Source of the DNA: Ophiosphaerella korrae
Lineage: Eukaryota; Ascomycota; Dothideomycetes; Pleosporales; Phaeosphaeriaceae
NCBI GenBank assembly: GCA_028456385.1
Contig: JALNQF010000605.1
Span: 1 to 20,023 of the forward strand
Direction: 5' to 3'
DNA length: 20,023 nt
Part shown: in pieces, positions 9,879-20,023 of the stretch
How the letters are laid out: each line of letters opens with the position of its first letter
How positions within the stretch are numbered: the stretch's first letter is position 1
Program-made: the position numbers and the translations under genes
The notes under the pieces: generated by a model
Databases searched by the model: none
What the model saw: the letters and a program-made list of their open reading frames with translations, nothing else
What the model was told of the DNA's origin: nothing

Positions 9879-12800
9879 TATACCTAAGTATTTATATAGT
9901 TTATATTATATTCTAAATACTATTTTCTATTTATTACCTCTCTTAATTCTAATCTAATAGTAAGCGTTTTAGATATCTAGTTTTATAAAGATCTTTACTT
10001 TCTATAGTCTATCTTGTATTTTATCTATTTATAGTAAAGAGTATTAGTTTTTATTTATAATTACGTTAGTTTTTCTAAAATCTATATAAAGTCTTTTATT
10101 ATTAGTCTCTTTTTTATCTATAAATATAAGTCTATATACTACTAAGGATTTAGATTCTTATATTTATCTTTTTCTTATTACGTTTCTAATAAATACTTAT
10201 TTAATCTTAGATTCTTCTTCTATTTTTCTATAAACTAGGCTCTATCTTACGTCTTTATCTTTTTCTAGGTTTATCGCTAAATCCTATAGCTAATATTCTA
10301 GAAGGTAGTCTTTAGGTTCTATAAGCTATTTTTCCTATTTTTTATATTCTTTAAAGAATTCTCCTTTATAGGTACTTATATTAGCCTTTAATATATCTAT
10401 CTTATAGTAGTTAATTTTTTTTATTCTCTAATTAATATATAGGTTAGTTATTAATAACTATAGTATTCTTAATATTATATCTTATTTGTTATTAATTATT
10501 ATTATATCTATAATTATATTTTTTATTATTATCTCTTCTAGTTCTAGTAAAGAGAGAACTATTTTAAACCTAATAGGTTCTTAGAATAGTTTTCCTTTAA
10601 TTATACTTAGTTACTAAGGGTATTTCTCTATTATATAATATATTCCTTGTATTTCTATAAACTTCTTTAATATAAAGTTCTTTATAGCTCTACTATTAAT
10701 TATTAATTATACTTCTTTACTTTAGTATATACTTATCTTTGTAATATATAGGACTTTTATACTTTCTAGTCTTTCTTACTTAAGTAATTTTATAACTTAT
10801 CTCTCTTTCTAAGGCTATAGCCTTACTTTAACCTTATATTCCTTATATTTTAGATATTTATTATTTATATATTTATACTATAGTCCTCTTTAGATGTATT
10901 TCTTAGATAGTTTTAGTCTAGGTCTTATTACTACGTATCCTTCTTCTAGTATTATTTTCTATTCTTAGATATCTTCTACTATAATTACTTTTATATAGTT
11001 ATAGCTTTTTCTTCTTATAAGCTATATATAGTTGTTTTCTTTAGGGTTTCTATATATAATATAGTTCTTATCTAGGTATAATAACTATAATACTTTAAAG
11101 TATACTAGATGTTTTAGATCTATTATTTTATTATCTCCTTTCTAGTATTTATCTTTTCTAGGTATATCTATTATTAAAATATAGTATACTATTAGTACTC
11201 TTAGTATATAGGCTTAGTTAATCTATTACGTTCTTCTTATAAAGAATTACTATTCTCTTTATATAGGTATCCTTCTTACTATAACTATATATTAATTTAT
11301 CTATTCTTAAAATAGTATAAACTTTATTTCTTTAGAATTACGTTCTTTCTAGTCTTTGTATACTTCCTCTATACTTATAACTAGTAAGTATTACTAAATA
11401 AACTTCTATTATTTATTTTATTCCTCTATATCTATTATTATATAGCTATTATAGCTATATATATCTAGCTAGGCGTACTCTATACTTTTTATACTAACCT
11501 ATTTTTTACTTTCTTATAGTTCTTTAGAGGAAGTTATAGTAGTCTTTTTATCTAGTACTAGTTCTTTAGCCTAGATTAATAGAATCTAGGGCTCTTCCCC
11601 TTCTAAGTCTTCTATTAGTAAGTCTATTATATATACTATTTCTTCTAGCTATACTTTTATTCTTTTTTTTATTACTACTACTCTATTTTTCTATACAAAC
11701 TAACTTACTCTCTACTTACTAAAAAGGTATATATAGTAGTTATCTTTATAATAAAAAGTCTAATAGAGTATTATATATTATATTTTTTTACTCTTAGCTA
11801 CTTTTTTCTAAAGTTTAGCCTTTGCTTTTAGTACTTCTTTCTTGCTTTTAGTTATCTTTAACTATATTTCCTTATCTTTCTTATAGTCTTTACTTCTATA
11901 GTCTTTTATAAAGTATTCTAGTATTCTATATTTATAGTATACTATATCTTTCTTCTTTTATAATTAGTAATCTTTTAAGTAGTAACCTTTTTTACTATAG
12001 TTAAAGTACGTAAAGTCTTTATTTTTATTTTTCTTTCTATCTTTATTAGCGTTAAGGATTATAGAGTCTCTCTTATTCTAGTTCTAGGTAGATCCTCTAT
12101 ACTTATTCTTTTTCTATTCTTAGAGATTATTGTTAATTTATATTACTTATTACTTTAGAGCTTCTAGTATTCTAGGTTTCTCTATATAGATTATCTTGTA
12201 TTAGATTTTTAAGTTTAGTCTTTATTTAAATTGTAATATTAAGGCTAATTTATTCTATTCTATATTTTATAATAATTATTTAAACTATAATACGTATTCT
12301 AGAATACTTTTATTTTATATAAGCTTTTCTAGCCTTTCTTTAGCTTCTTAGGTAATATCTATATCTCTAAATACTACTCTTATTTGTTTAGTAAAGTATT
12401 TATAACTTCTAAAGATAGCTCTAGTTTTATCCTTCTATATTATTAGGGTATATATTGTATAATCTATCTAGTAAGGTTTAAACTATCTTATCGCATCTTC
12501 TTTAAGGTATATTCTAATATATATTACCTTCTTTTCTTCTATATTAAAGTATAGTACTTATATATCTATCTAGAGTTATACGAATACTATAAATAGTCTT
12601 AGTTTCTCCTTTATTCTATTAAATTTTTTAAAGATAAGTATCTTTAGTAGTTTCTTTATTGTACTTATTTCTAGGCGTTACGTAATTAATTCTATTTAGT
12701 TTTATCCTTCTATAATAGCTTTAATCTAAGCCTTATTTTACTTTATATGCTCCTAAAGTTCCTTATTTTAAGTTTCTAGAGTATTAATTACTATTTTTAT

Positions 12801-12920
12801 ATCTTCCTTTTTAGAGATTAATTTATTTAGGTAGTTTTTAATATCCCTCTATACTATATCGTCTAACTTATAACTACTTATAAGTGCCTTAGCTCTTTTC
12901 TTAGTTAAGCTTTCTACTAT
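9879..12920 (-). pseudogene. Gag-Pol of element 3, truncated within RT
   Basis: The start is inferred at 12920 (ATA for ATG). CCHC knuckles at 11967-12008 and 11898-11939 are 304 codons in and in frame, with all six Cys positions mutated toward Tyr or similar. The protease stretch near 10680-10720 and the RT fingers near 9950-10140 follow in the same order as in element 1. The distance from start to the break equals that in element 1, so no net frameshift occurred. It ends at the insertion of element 2. Confidence 0.88.
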
Positions 12921-12981
12921 TGTATTAGCTAGACTATACGCTACTTACACTTTACTTCTTCTAATAACTAAATTAGTAAGG
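9879..12981 (-). mobile_element. Element 3, internal part cut by element 2
   Basis: Collinear with 3956-7058 of element 1 over the same length (3,103 bp), from mid-RT through protease and Gag to the primer-binding region. It begins abruptly inside the RT block just before the -MPFG- segment, where element 2 abuts it. The remaining RT, RNase H, integrase and 3' LTR would lie left of the window, beyond element 2. Confidence 0.9.
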
Positions 12982-13408
12982 TATAATTAGTCTCTTATTA
13001 TTAACTATAGTAACTATTTTTAAAGTATTAGTAGATTAGAAAGTAATAATAAAAGCTTTTATAGTAATTAGTTAATTTATATATATAATATTAAGTATTA
13101 GTATTCTAGGTTAAAGATTAGATTACTAATACTTTCCTAATAGTGTACATACTTACTATATACCTAGTACCTTCTTAGTACTTTATTACTTTATAGTCTT
13201 AGCTTTTATAAATTTATAAAGTTAACTTTATAACTTTATATTTACTAAGGTTATAAATCTATAAATCTATTATATATCTTTATTATAATTAGCTTCTTAT
13301 TTAAGTTCGTCTTCTTATAAGTTCTTACTTTACTCTTTCTATATTTTGTAATTATCTAAGTTAGAACTAATTAGTTCTATCTAGTTTTCTCTTATTATAG
13401 TTGTAATA
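12982..13408 (-). repeat. 5' LTR of element 3
   Basis: About 427 bp from TATAATTAG to TTGTAATA. It shares blocks with the other LTRs (GTATTAGTAGATTA near its left end, GATTACTAATAC, and AGAACTAATTAGTTCTATCT near its right end) but differs strongly in the middle. It is the most diverged of the four LTRs, fitting an older insertion. The conserved primer-binding region lies directly to its left. To its right begins the integrase end of element 4; a 5-bp duplication would be GTTAG at 13409. Confidence 0.8.
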
Positions 13409-14539
13409 GTTAGAGTTTCTATTATCTAGATTTATTCTAGTTACTAAATAAGTTTTAGATAAGTACTAATATTCTCTTAAGTATATCTTATATACGTAAC
13501 GTCCTTTTAGTATTAAACTATTCTTTACCTTTTTCTCTTAGCCTAATTATATAATTTATATCTTTTTAGAGTCTATTATTATACTTATTAAACTATAAGG
13601 CTTATAATACTAGGAGCGTAGTAGTATTATAAATTTCTAACTACAAGAGAGTTTACTATATAAAGATATCGAGTTTAATAGGTAGGACTTATTTTTAGCT
13701 ATATATAAAGTATATTTATATCTCTCTAGTACTATACTTTACTATAACTCTATCTACCTATAGCGTATAAAGTAGATTATCTACCTAATTACTTTTAATT
13801 TTTTAGAAAGTAGCTACTAACTCTTTATAGCTTCTTTTAATTATTCCTTAGCTTTAGAAGTAATAAGTACTTCTAATAACTCTTTATATACTATATAAGT
13901 AAGTAAAGTTAGTAACTAGTCTTTTATTTTATAGTCCTCTATTTACTATTATTTTAAATAGTACTCTTTATCTTAAAAATATATCTTATTTTAGAAACTT
14001 TATAATAGCTTTTAACGTATTAGCTTAAAGAGCTTTAGCTTTTATATATAAGCTTATAAGATCCTAATATATAATTATATATTTCTTACTTCTTTTACTA
14101 TTAAGTATATAAACTATATCTAGTATAATCTATTTCTATAGGACTTCAGGTCTCTATTTTAAGTATAGCTCTTCTTCTACTATCTAAGGTAAATAAAATT
14201 AATATTCCTAGTAAGATTTTATATAAGTTTCTATATCTTTAAATATATTTAACTAGTAATATTATATCTAGATCTTTTACTATATTCTTTCTTAGCTTTA
14301 GTATCTACTTTTATTATATAATACTTTTAGGATCTCTAGCTACTTTTTTTCCTTATTTTCTACTCTTTTTACTAAGTACTATTTAGAATACTTAGCTTAT
14401 AAAAGTCTTTATATAACTTTATATATTTACCTATTTTTATAGAGCTTCTAGGTATCTATTCTATTTATTCTAGCTAAGGTTTTGTAAAGATAGTATACTA
14501 CTAAGCTAATTCTAATAAAAAGGGGCTAATAGCTAGTTA

Positions 14540-14870
14540 AGCTATTGTAGTAGTATACAATATATATACTAGTTATTATCGCTTAAAGTTTTTTAAACTT
14601 GCTTAGGGTTATACTAAGTTATATGTAGTAGAATATACTAGCTAATAGAGCTAGTACGCGCTAGTTACTTAGCCTAGTAGAGCTCGTCGATAGCGCTAAG
14701 CGTACCCTAATAGCTCTCCGCCCTAGACCCCTTATAAGTTTATAGTATTACTAGCTATTTTATAATGTTGTATAAGAAATGCGTTTCTAGAGTATCTAGG
14801 ATACTTAGGTTTATTTCTATTCTTAAGTATATAAATTCTAGGTCCTAAGAGCTTATCTATAGTAAAATAA
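14540..14870. other. Unexplained spacer with GC-rich core in element 4
   Basis: Between the RNase H end (an EDIEKFINYYL stretch near 14885-14915) and the pre-integrase sequence (near 14430-14530) lie about 330 bp that match neither. This is longer than I would expect for that linker. Its core, 14641-14730, is 47 of 90 bases G or C, far above its surroundings, with GCGC and CGCG motifs yet no CA or TG. That suggests an originally very GC-rich sequence that has also been through RIP. The frame differs on the two sides. A second small insertion is likely, but I found no convincing terminal repeats or target duplication, and no tRNA or 5S signature. Confidence 0.5.
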
Positions 14871-15678
14871 AAGTTATAGACCTTAAATAGTAGTTTATAA
14901 ATTTTTCTATATCTTCTTTAAGCTTTTTTAGTAGCTACTATCTTAGTAGCTCTAGTTACTTTAAAAGAGTATTTACTACTATATTTTTTTTTTTTAGTAA
15001 TATACTTTATATTAAATTCCTATATATTTAGAAAAGTAAGCTATTTTGTAATTAGAGCTCTTAGGAAGTTACTAGTACTTTAATTAAGTTAATCTATAAG
15101 TATATAAACGTTTATTTTTATTATAAAATAAACTCTATAGATTTATAAGTAGAATTTCTTAAGTACTAGTAGTATAGCTTTATACTTATATTTCCTAGAA
15201 TCCTAGTTATACTCTAAAAGTAACTATACTCCTAATTTATAGTATATTATATTCTAATAGCCTTTTACGTTTTTTTACTAGAGTACTATACCTTAACTCT
15301 TTTTACTTCTATTAACTAATATAATAATTAGTTTAATAGGCTTACTATAGTCTATAGAAACTAATACTAGTATACTAGTTAGTTAAGCTTTTAATTTATT
15401 TATAGTAAGTAAAGCTTCTTAACTTTATTTAAATTCCTTATTCTTTTTTAGTAGCTTAAATAGTAGTACTACTATCTTAGTAAAACCTTTAATCTAGATT
15501 TTATAGTATATATAAAAGCTAATAAATATTTAGACTTTTTTTTAGAGATTTATAGGCTAGCTATTTAATTACTTTTAGACCTTCTTATTAGCTAAGTACT
15601 AGCCCTTTTTATTTACTATATACTCTATAATCTCTATAAAGTTATAGTACTAATCTAATTTAAAACCTAAAGTAGTAG

Positions 15679-15680
15679 TA
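15679..15680. repeat. TA duplication, left of MITE
   Basis: TA directly before the left terminal inverted repeat; its partner is 15948-15949. The call rests on the restored RT frame, since TA is common in this DNA. Confidence 0.75.
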
Positions 15681-15947
15681 CTATAGTAGAGTATTATAAA
15701 GAAAGGAATAGTAAAAAGGGTGTAAGTAGTTACTAGAGAAATACAAGTACTAAGGGCTTATAAAGAGGTAAACTATTAAAGAAGAGAAGTAAGAGAGGAG
15801 AGGGCTAATAGGCCCTTAAGTTATAGGATATAATCTATAAGAGTATAAATAACGTTTAGAACTAGTTTAGCTAATAAAGTCTAAGTTTCTTAAGACTAAT
15901 AAGCCTTTAGGCTCTAGATCTATATTAGGTATATAACTCTATAATAG
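15681..15947. mobile_element. MITE-like insertion (267 bp) in the RT of element 4
   Basis: Both ends read inward as CTAT-NN-AGAGT-NN-ATA: CTATAGTAGAGTATTATA at the left, CTATTATAGAGTTATA on the minus strand at the right. It is flanked by TA on each side (15679-15680 and 15948-15949). It interrupts the RT between a KIAST and a FKLD stretch. Its 267 bp plus one TA (269 bp, not a multiple of 3) restores a common frame for YVDD (16083) and RNase H (15094) when left out. TA duplication, terminal inverted repeats and no coding sequence fit a non-autonomous Tc1/mariner-type MITE. The superfamily is inferred from the TA only. Confidence 0.85.
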
Positions 15948-15949
15948 TA
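15948..15949. repeat. TA duplication, right of MITE
   Basis: TA directly after the right terminal inverted repeat, pairing with 15679-15680. Confidence 0.75.
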
Positions 15950-17099
15950 CTAGCTATCTTAAGGCTATATAAAACTTTATCTCTATTAATAATATATTTA
16001 CTAATAAACCTTTAGATCCTAGGTTCTAGTAAGTCTAAGTTATAGTTTATTTTTAGGCCTTTTACTATAATATTATCTATATATAATATATAGCTAGTTA
16101 GAATTAATTATTATTAGATTTTAGTTACTACTTATATAAACTTAGTAATAAAGTTTATAGTACTTATAAGTAGAGTATATTACTATACTAGTTTATAAGT
16201 TAGCGTATAAAATACTATAAGTAGTCTAGAGTCTTAATAGAGCTCTACTTAATTATATATAAAAAAGAAGTCTATTAGAAATATAACGTAGTAACTTATA
16301 AATTCCTCTAAGAATTTATATAAGTTTAAAAGTAAGTTAGTATTCCTAATAGTTAAACTATTAGTATACTAAGTATTATTAATAAGTTAATATATTTAGT
16401 CTTTTTTCTTTACTAAAAACTAGAAGTTATTATATAAGCTTTTACTTAATTTAAAGACTCTTTAGTTTAACTATTTCTAAATTATTTTATTAACTATATC
16501 TCTTAGTTTATAAAGTATAAAAAAGCTATCCTCTTTTTAGGCCTTATAGAGTACTATATTAAGATAAACTAGTATAATAATATTAGAGTAAATATAGCTT
16601 AACTCTATAAAGTTAAAGCTTAATATAGCTTTTAAATATAGAAAAACTTTAATTAGTATTTTTCGATTTTTTAGCTATAGCTAGTTAGTAATTTTTATTT
16701 TTACTAGCTATTCTTCTATAACCTAAGTACTTATAGAAAGGAAAGTAGTCTTATTAGTAATATATTATTAGAATTATCTCTAGCTTTAGTTATTATTTAC
16801 TAGCTACCTAAGTTCTACTATTACTTTTTAGTTTAATTAACTCTCTACTTTATAAGGCTATACTAAGAAGTTATAGACTAGCTATACTTTTTTACTTTTT
16901 AACTTATATATAGTAATTAGCTTATATTATAGCTCTATTTTTTATAAGCTTTTAGGTATCTATTTTCTTCTTTCTACTTATTTTTATATCTTTATAAAGT
17001 CTTCTAGGATTTTTAAAATACTTTTATCTAGAGAAATACTAGCTTATTTTATTATTCTTAGATTTATTTATAGATTATTCTATAATTCCTAGTATAGAT

Positions 17100-19640
17100 A
17101 CTAAGTATTACTAATAGTTTTTTAGGCGTTTCTTTTTTATTTCTCTATTTTCTTAGTATCTATTTATAGAACTCTACTCCTAGTAGTAAGGTTTCTTATT
17201 AGTTTTTCTATTATTACTATTTTTATCTATTATATACTTTCTATTCTATTAAATATTACTATAAACTTTATAGAAGTATTTTAATTCTTTAACTAAACCT
17301 TATAGTATATTTAGCTATTATCTTATTATTTAAAAGAGTATTAATAATCTATTATAAATAGGTTCCTAAAGATTATTAGGTAAAAGAGACCTCTTATAAT
17401 AAAGAAGTTAGACTAGACTTTAATACTTTTAATTATAACTAGTACGCTTTATATAATCTATTTAAAGGATTCCTTTACTTTATTTATAGTAACTAGCTAT
17501 ACTCTAGCTATTTCTTTAGGTATAGAAGTTATACTTAAGCTAGTAGCTAGAGCTATTTTAAAGTAAATTATATTAAGTTTTACTTTTAAGATAAGTAAAG
17601 CTAGTAGTCTAGTCTTATAATCCTAGATTATTACTTTTATATATTTTTTTCTTAGTTTTTTAATTTTATAAAGTTAGTTATATTCTAAGTACTCTCTTAC
17701 TATATTTATATTAGCTATAAAACTACTAAAGTATGTAAGTATAATAGAGAGTACTTTAGTAGAGCCTAAAAGTCTATAGGCTCTATATCTAATAATTTTT
17801 TTATTAGTAGCTTTTACTTTTACTAAGTTAAAAATATTAGTATTTATTATATATAAGTAAAGGCTATTCTAGAATAGAGCTACTAGTAGTCTCTTAGAGC
17901 TTTAAATTGTTTCTCTTAAGTCTTTAGTTATACTTACTATTACTTTTATATTTATAAATTCTTTTAACTTATTTACTATAAAAGTTAGCTTTATAAGCTT
18001 CTTAAGAAGGTTTAGTAAATTAGCTAGGAGTATTTATATAAGTAGAGATACTAGTACTTCTATAACTTTTTATATTACTTCTTTAGTATTTAATTCTAGA
18101 GTATTAATCTACTTAAGCGTTTTTATATATTTCTTTTAAGAAGTTATTTTAGATCTATTTTTATTTCTATATTATTAATTTAAGTCTACTTAGATTTAAA
18201 GAATTTAGACTTTTTTTTATAATTATTTTATATAGCTAGAATAAGTACTAAAGGCTTTTAGGTTTTAATCCCTACTATAGTAATATATATAGTTTTAGTA
18301 ATATTTTTCTTTACTAGATTTTTTTTTATTTTTAGTTACTATATCTAGAATCTATTATATTCTTCTACGCTTACTATTCTATTTTCTTCTAAATTATCTA
18401 TTATACTTCTAAGTAAGTTTATTAATACTATTATCTAAAGCTATACTAGCTATTATACTATAGAGTTTAGTATTACTTAAAGGTCTATTTCTCTATATTT
18501 TAGGTCTTATATTCTCTACTAGATATACTAGATTATAATATTATTCTAGTTACTTCTTACTCTAATATATTTAATAAACTCTTAGTAAGTTAGCTCTATA
18601 CTCTATTAGTAACTTCTAGTTTCTAGATTAAAATAAATCTATCTATTAAGTATTAAAGCTTTTCTTTCTTTATAGTTATTAATATAGTAGTTTAGGTTTT
18701 TATACTTAATATATCTATAAAAGTCTAAACTTATACTTCCTATATTATTCTAATACTAAGGTCTTACGCTATTTTATAATAGTAGTAAAAAGTTCTTTTA
18801 AAATTATAGCTTTATTATAAAATATATTACTAACTATAAGTTTACTATAGTTTAAAGAGTCTATAAATACTTATTTACTTTAATTAATTTTTCTATAACT
18901 AAGTATACTTCTAGTAACTAAATAAGCTCTTAGGCTCTAGTATTTAGATTATTTATAGCTATAAAAGTAACTACTTAGTATTTTATTATTTTAAAGTATT
19001 TTATAAAATTATTAACTTCTAATTATATAACTTCTATTCCTAGAAGTATTTAGACTTCTTTTTATCCTTAAGTTTAGTTATAAGAGTTAGGTATAAGCTT
19101 TATATTAAGAGGCCTCAATATTCTTTTAAGTATTATATATAGTAATTTTCTATAGCTTATAAGTTTTAGTATACTTATAGTTTCTTTAAAAGCTAGGTTA
19201 AAATATTCTACTTATAGGTCTCTTTATACTAGCTAGTTAAAGTACGTCTAGATTATTTAAAAGTTAAAGTTTTTTATATTTTTATTACTTAGGTTATATT
19301 TATTTAGGTTATATTTATTAAAGACTTTTTATACGTAGTACTTATTAAGTTTTTTTACTAGGTAGTATATCTTTATAGCTTCTATAATTATTCTTACTTT
19401 TTAGTACTTTATAAACTAAAGGCTAAAGTTATTAAAGTAGTTTTAAAGAGAGAAGTTATCTATAAGTAAGTATTACTATAGCTAAGTTTAGAGTACTTTT
19501 TCTATCTCTTCTTATTATACCTTATTAGACTCTTAGAACCTATTTTTTATTACTTCTCTAACTTTTACCTAATTTTTAGCTTTCTTTACTTCTATAAACT
19601 TAGTATAAGAGAGTTATCTTTTATATCTCTTATTTTCGTA
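17100..19640 (-). pseudogene. Presumed Gag and protease region of element 4, not resolved
   Basis: By position this should hold protease and Gag, since RT lies immediately to the left and the element reads on the minus strand. The sequence is heavily RIP-mutated, with stops in every frame. I could not place a protease active site, and a Tyr-rich stretch near 18270-18300 only loosely resembles a mutated zinc knuckle. No other gene or RNA is evident on either strand, and a further small insertion could be hidden here. Confidence 0.4.
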
Positions 19641-19651
19641 CTAATATTATA

Positions 19652-19737
19652 AACTTACTAATATATACTAATATTAGTAAGTTCGCAACTTACTAATATA
19701 TATCTAATATTAGTAAGTTTGTAACTTAGTAATATTT
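19652..19737. repeat. Tandem palindromic units near right end
   Basis: Two and a half units of about 35-36 bp (19652-19686, 19687-19722, partial 19723-19737). Each full unit is itself an inverted repeat, with AACTTACTAATAT facing ATATTAGTAAGTT across a few bases. The position just outside the presumed gag start suggests 5' LTR or leader of element 4, by analogy with the inverted-repeat clusters in the other LTRs. Confidence 0.75.
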
Positions 19738-20023
19738 AACTACTTTTCTACTTTTAGTTAGTACTTAGTAAGCTACTAGGTATATATACCTAGTACTTAC
19801 TTAGATAGCTTTATCTACTATTTACTTTTTTTAGTTAATTATTAAAACTACTTTATTAAGTTATCTTATATAAAGTCTACTTTATATAATAGTAGATCTC
19901 TATAAATATTTTACTTTTATAGGCCTCTCTATAACCTAGAACTATACTAGTAGCTTTTTTACTTATACTAGAGTTACTATAAGATAGCTAATTATAGCTA
20001 ACTCTTAATTAAGCTTAGCTAGC
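19738..20023. other. Right edge, no gene; possible LTR of element 4 or flank
   Basis: AT-rich, RIP-mutated DNA with no recognisable coding sequence. It does not match the LTRs of elements 1-3. It may be the 5' LTR of element 4, which cannot be confirmed because the partner LTR would be beyond the left edge of the window. Confidence 0.35.
19774..19795. repeat. 22-bp perfect palindrome
   Basis: The stretch is its own reverse complement over 22 bases, centred on TATATA with core CTAGGTATATATACCTAG. It lies 36 bp right of the tandem palindromic units. It could be an LTR hairpin or a binding site; nothing more can be said. Confidence 0.7.

Larger units (their letters stand above)
13409..17100 (-). 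pseudogene. Pol of element 4 (RT, RNase H, integrase), broken
   Basis: RT: VKKKD (about 16400-16413), an ELY-DSRLL block (about 16225-16250), and the catalytic ILYIDNIIVKG (YVDD type, last Asp read as Asn) with the core at 16072-16083. RT end and RNase H: YYKI-IKGFTKIV (about 15495-15530), LLKKNKEFK-S (about 15440-15475) and INVYILID (about 15090-15120, a degraded ETDA-type block). Integrase: HHCC with YNKSRY (about 14300) and SY-EY (CxxC, 14202-14216), DIVYI-NSK (about 14085-14115), and VNRGL-NK (about 13925-13943), a degraded DGGPENK-type block. Besides RIP stops, frames shift between RNase H and integrase: one change lies near a poly-T run at 14979-14991 and another within the spacer 14540-14870. 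Confidence 0.85.
13409..19640 (-). mobile_element. Element 4: second Gypsy lineage, cut by element 3
   Basis: A Gypsy element distinct from elements 1-3 in its RT, RNase H and integrase sequence. On the minus strand integrase lies at about 13409-14500, RNase H at about 14980-15400, RT from about 15450 to 16600 (with a MITE inside), and Pol N-terminal and presumed Gag sequence lie farther right. The left side stops inside the integrase C-terminal region at the LTR of element 3. The right limit is not defined; the stretch after 19640 may be its 5' LTR. Being the host of element 3, it is the oldest layer. Confidence 0.82.
1..20023. other. RIP-mutated, AT-rich repeat block
   Basis: The whole window is short of CA and TG and full of TA; bases 1-100 contain no CA and no TG. 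CG persists at many sites, so this is not simple CpG deamination. Where repeat copies can be aligned, the differences I examined are overwhelmingly C/T or G/A, for example the starts of the LTRs at 463 and 7059. In-frame stops in the retrotransposon genes are mostly TAA or TAG at sites that expect Gln or Trp, as expected when CAA, CAG or TGG is mutated. RIP of this type is known from Pezizomycotina, where it acts on duplicated DNA. The species cannot be told from this. Such blocks are typical of heterochromatin, subtelomeres or centromeres; which one applies here is unknown. Confidence 0.93.

Noticed and set aside
14600..14760. tRNA, tRNA-derived SINE or 5S rRNA gene in the GC-rich patch
   Set aside because: No A-box or B-box pairing, no cloverleaf and no 5S-like internal promoter could be made out.
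16060..16260. Ty1/Copia reverse transcriptase, suggested by a YVDD-like motif and a DSRLL block
   Set aside because: The sequence that follows (VKG, then YYKI-IKGF, LLKKNKEFK) and the RT-RNase H-integrase order read on the minus strand are Gypsy-type, once the MITE at 15681-15947 is recognised.
18260..18300. Zinc knuckle of element 4 Gag
   Set aside because: Tyr-rich codons resemble mutated Cys, but the C-x2-C-x4-H-x4-C spacing cannot be met by codons reachable through RIP.
1..20023. Ordinary host genes on the plus strand
   Set aside because: Apart from 969-1584, plus-strand open stretches are short and lie antisense to recognisable retrotransposon domains; stops occur in all frames.
1..20023. 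CpG-methylation decay as the cause of the AT bias
   Set aside because: CG dinucleotides survive at many places while CA and TG are nearly absent, which points to RIP instead.

Overview
This window is a decayed stack of nested LTR retrotransposons. It looks like filamentous ascomycete (Pezizomycotina) DNA shaped by repeat-induced point mutation (RIP). The sequence is very AT-rich, almost without CA and TG dinucleotides (none in the first 100 bases), and crowded with TA, while many CG dinucleotides survive. That is the mark of CpA-to-TpA mutation on both strands, not of CpG deamination. I found no intact gene. The recognisable coding sequences are broken retrotransposon genes, nearly all on the minus strand.

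Four Ty3/Gypsy elements, all in minus orientation, appear to sit inside one another. Element 1 (463-7486, 7,024 bp) is complete. It has two 428-bp LTRs (463-890 and 7059-7486), a 5-bp target duplication CTTTT (458-462 and 7487-7491), a polypurine tract beside the left (3') LTR, and one gag-pol frame ending in a chromodomain, so it is a chromovirus. It lies inside element 2, a relative: 1-462 and 7492-9450 join exactly as 4626-5087 and 5088-7058 join in element 1, and the 5' LTR of element 2 is 9451-9878. Element 2 in turn abuts the middle of a reverse transcriptase (RT) in element 3 (9879-13408, 5' LTR 12982-13408), a third relative. Element 3 abuts the integrase of element 4 (13409 to about 19.6 kb or beyond), a different Gypsy lineage. 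Elements 2, 3 and 4 continue past the left edge of the window. The implied insertion order, oldest first, is 4, 3, 2, 1.

Element 4 also carries a 267-bp TA-flanked insertion (15681-15947) with terminal inverted repeats, a MITE-like element. Removing it with one TA puts the RT and RNase H parts back in one frame. A locally GC-rich patch (about 14641-14730) and an unexplained spacer lie between its RNase H and integrase domains. The right end (19.6-20.0 kb) holds tandem palindromes and may be its 5' LTR, but the partner LTR is out of view.

In the three related elements the gag-to-pol frame is kept, with only codon-sized length differences, although stop codons are frequent. The copies therefore diverged while coding and then decayed by transitions. 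Besides the retrotransposon machinery, the most unusual item is a plus-strand reading frame (about 969-1584) between pol and the 3' LTR of element 1, convergent with gag-pol.
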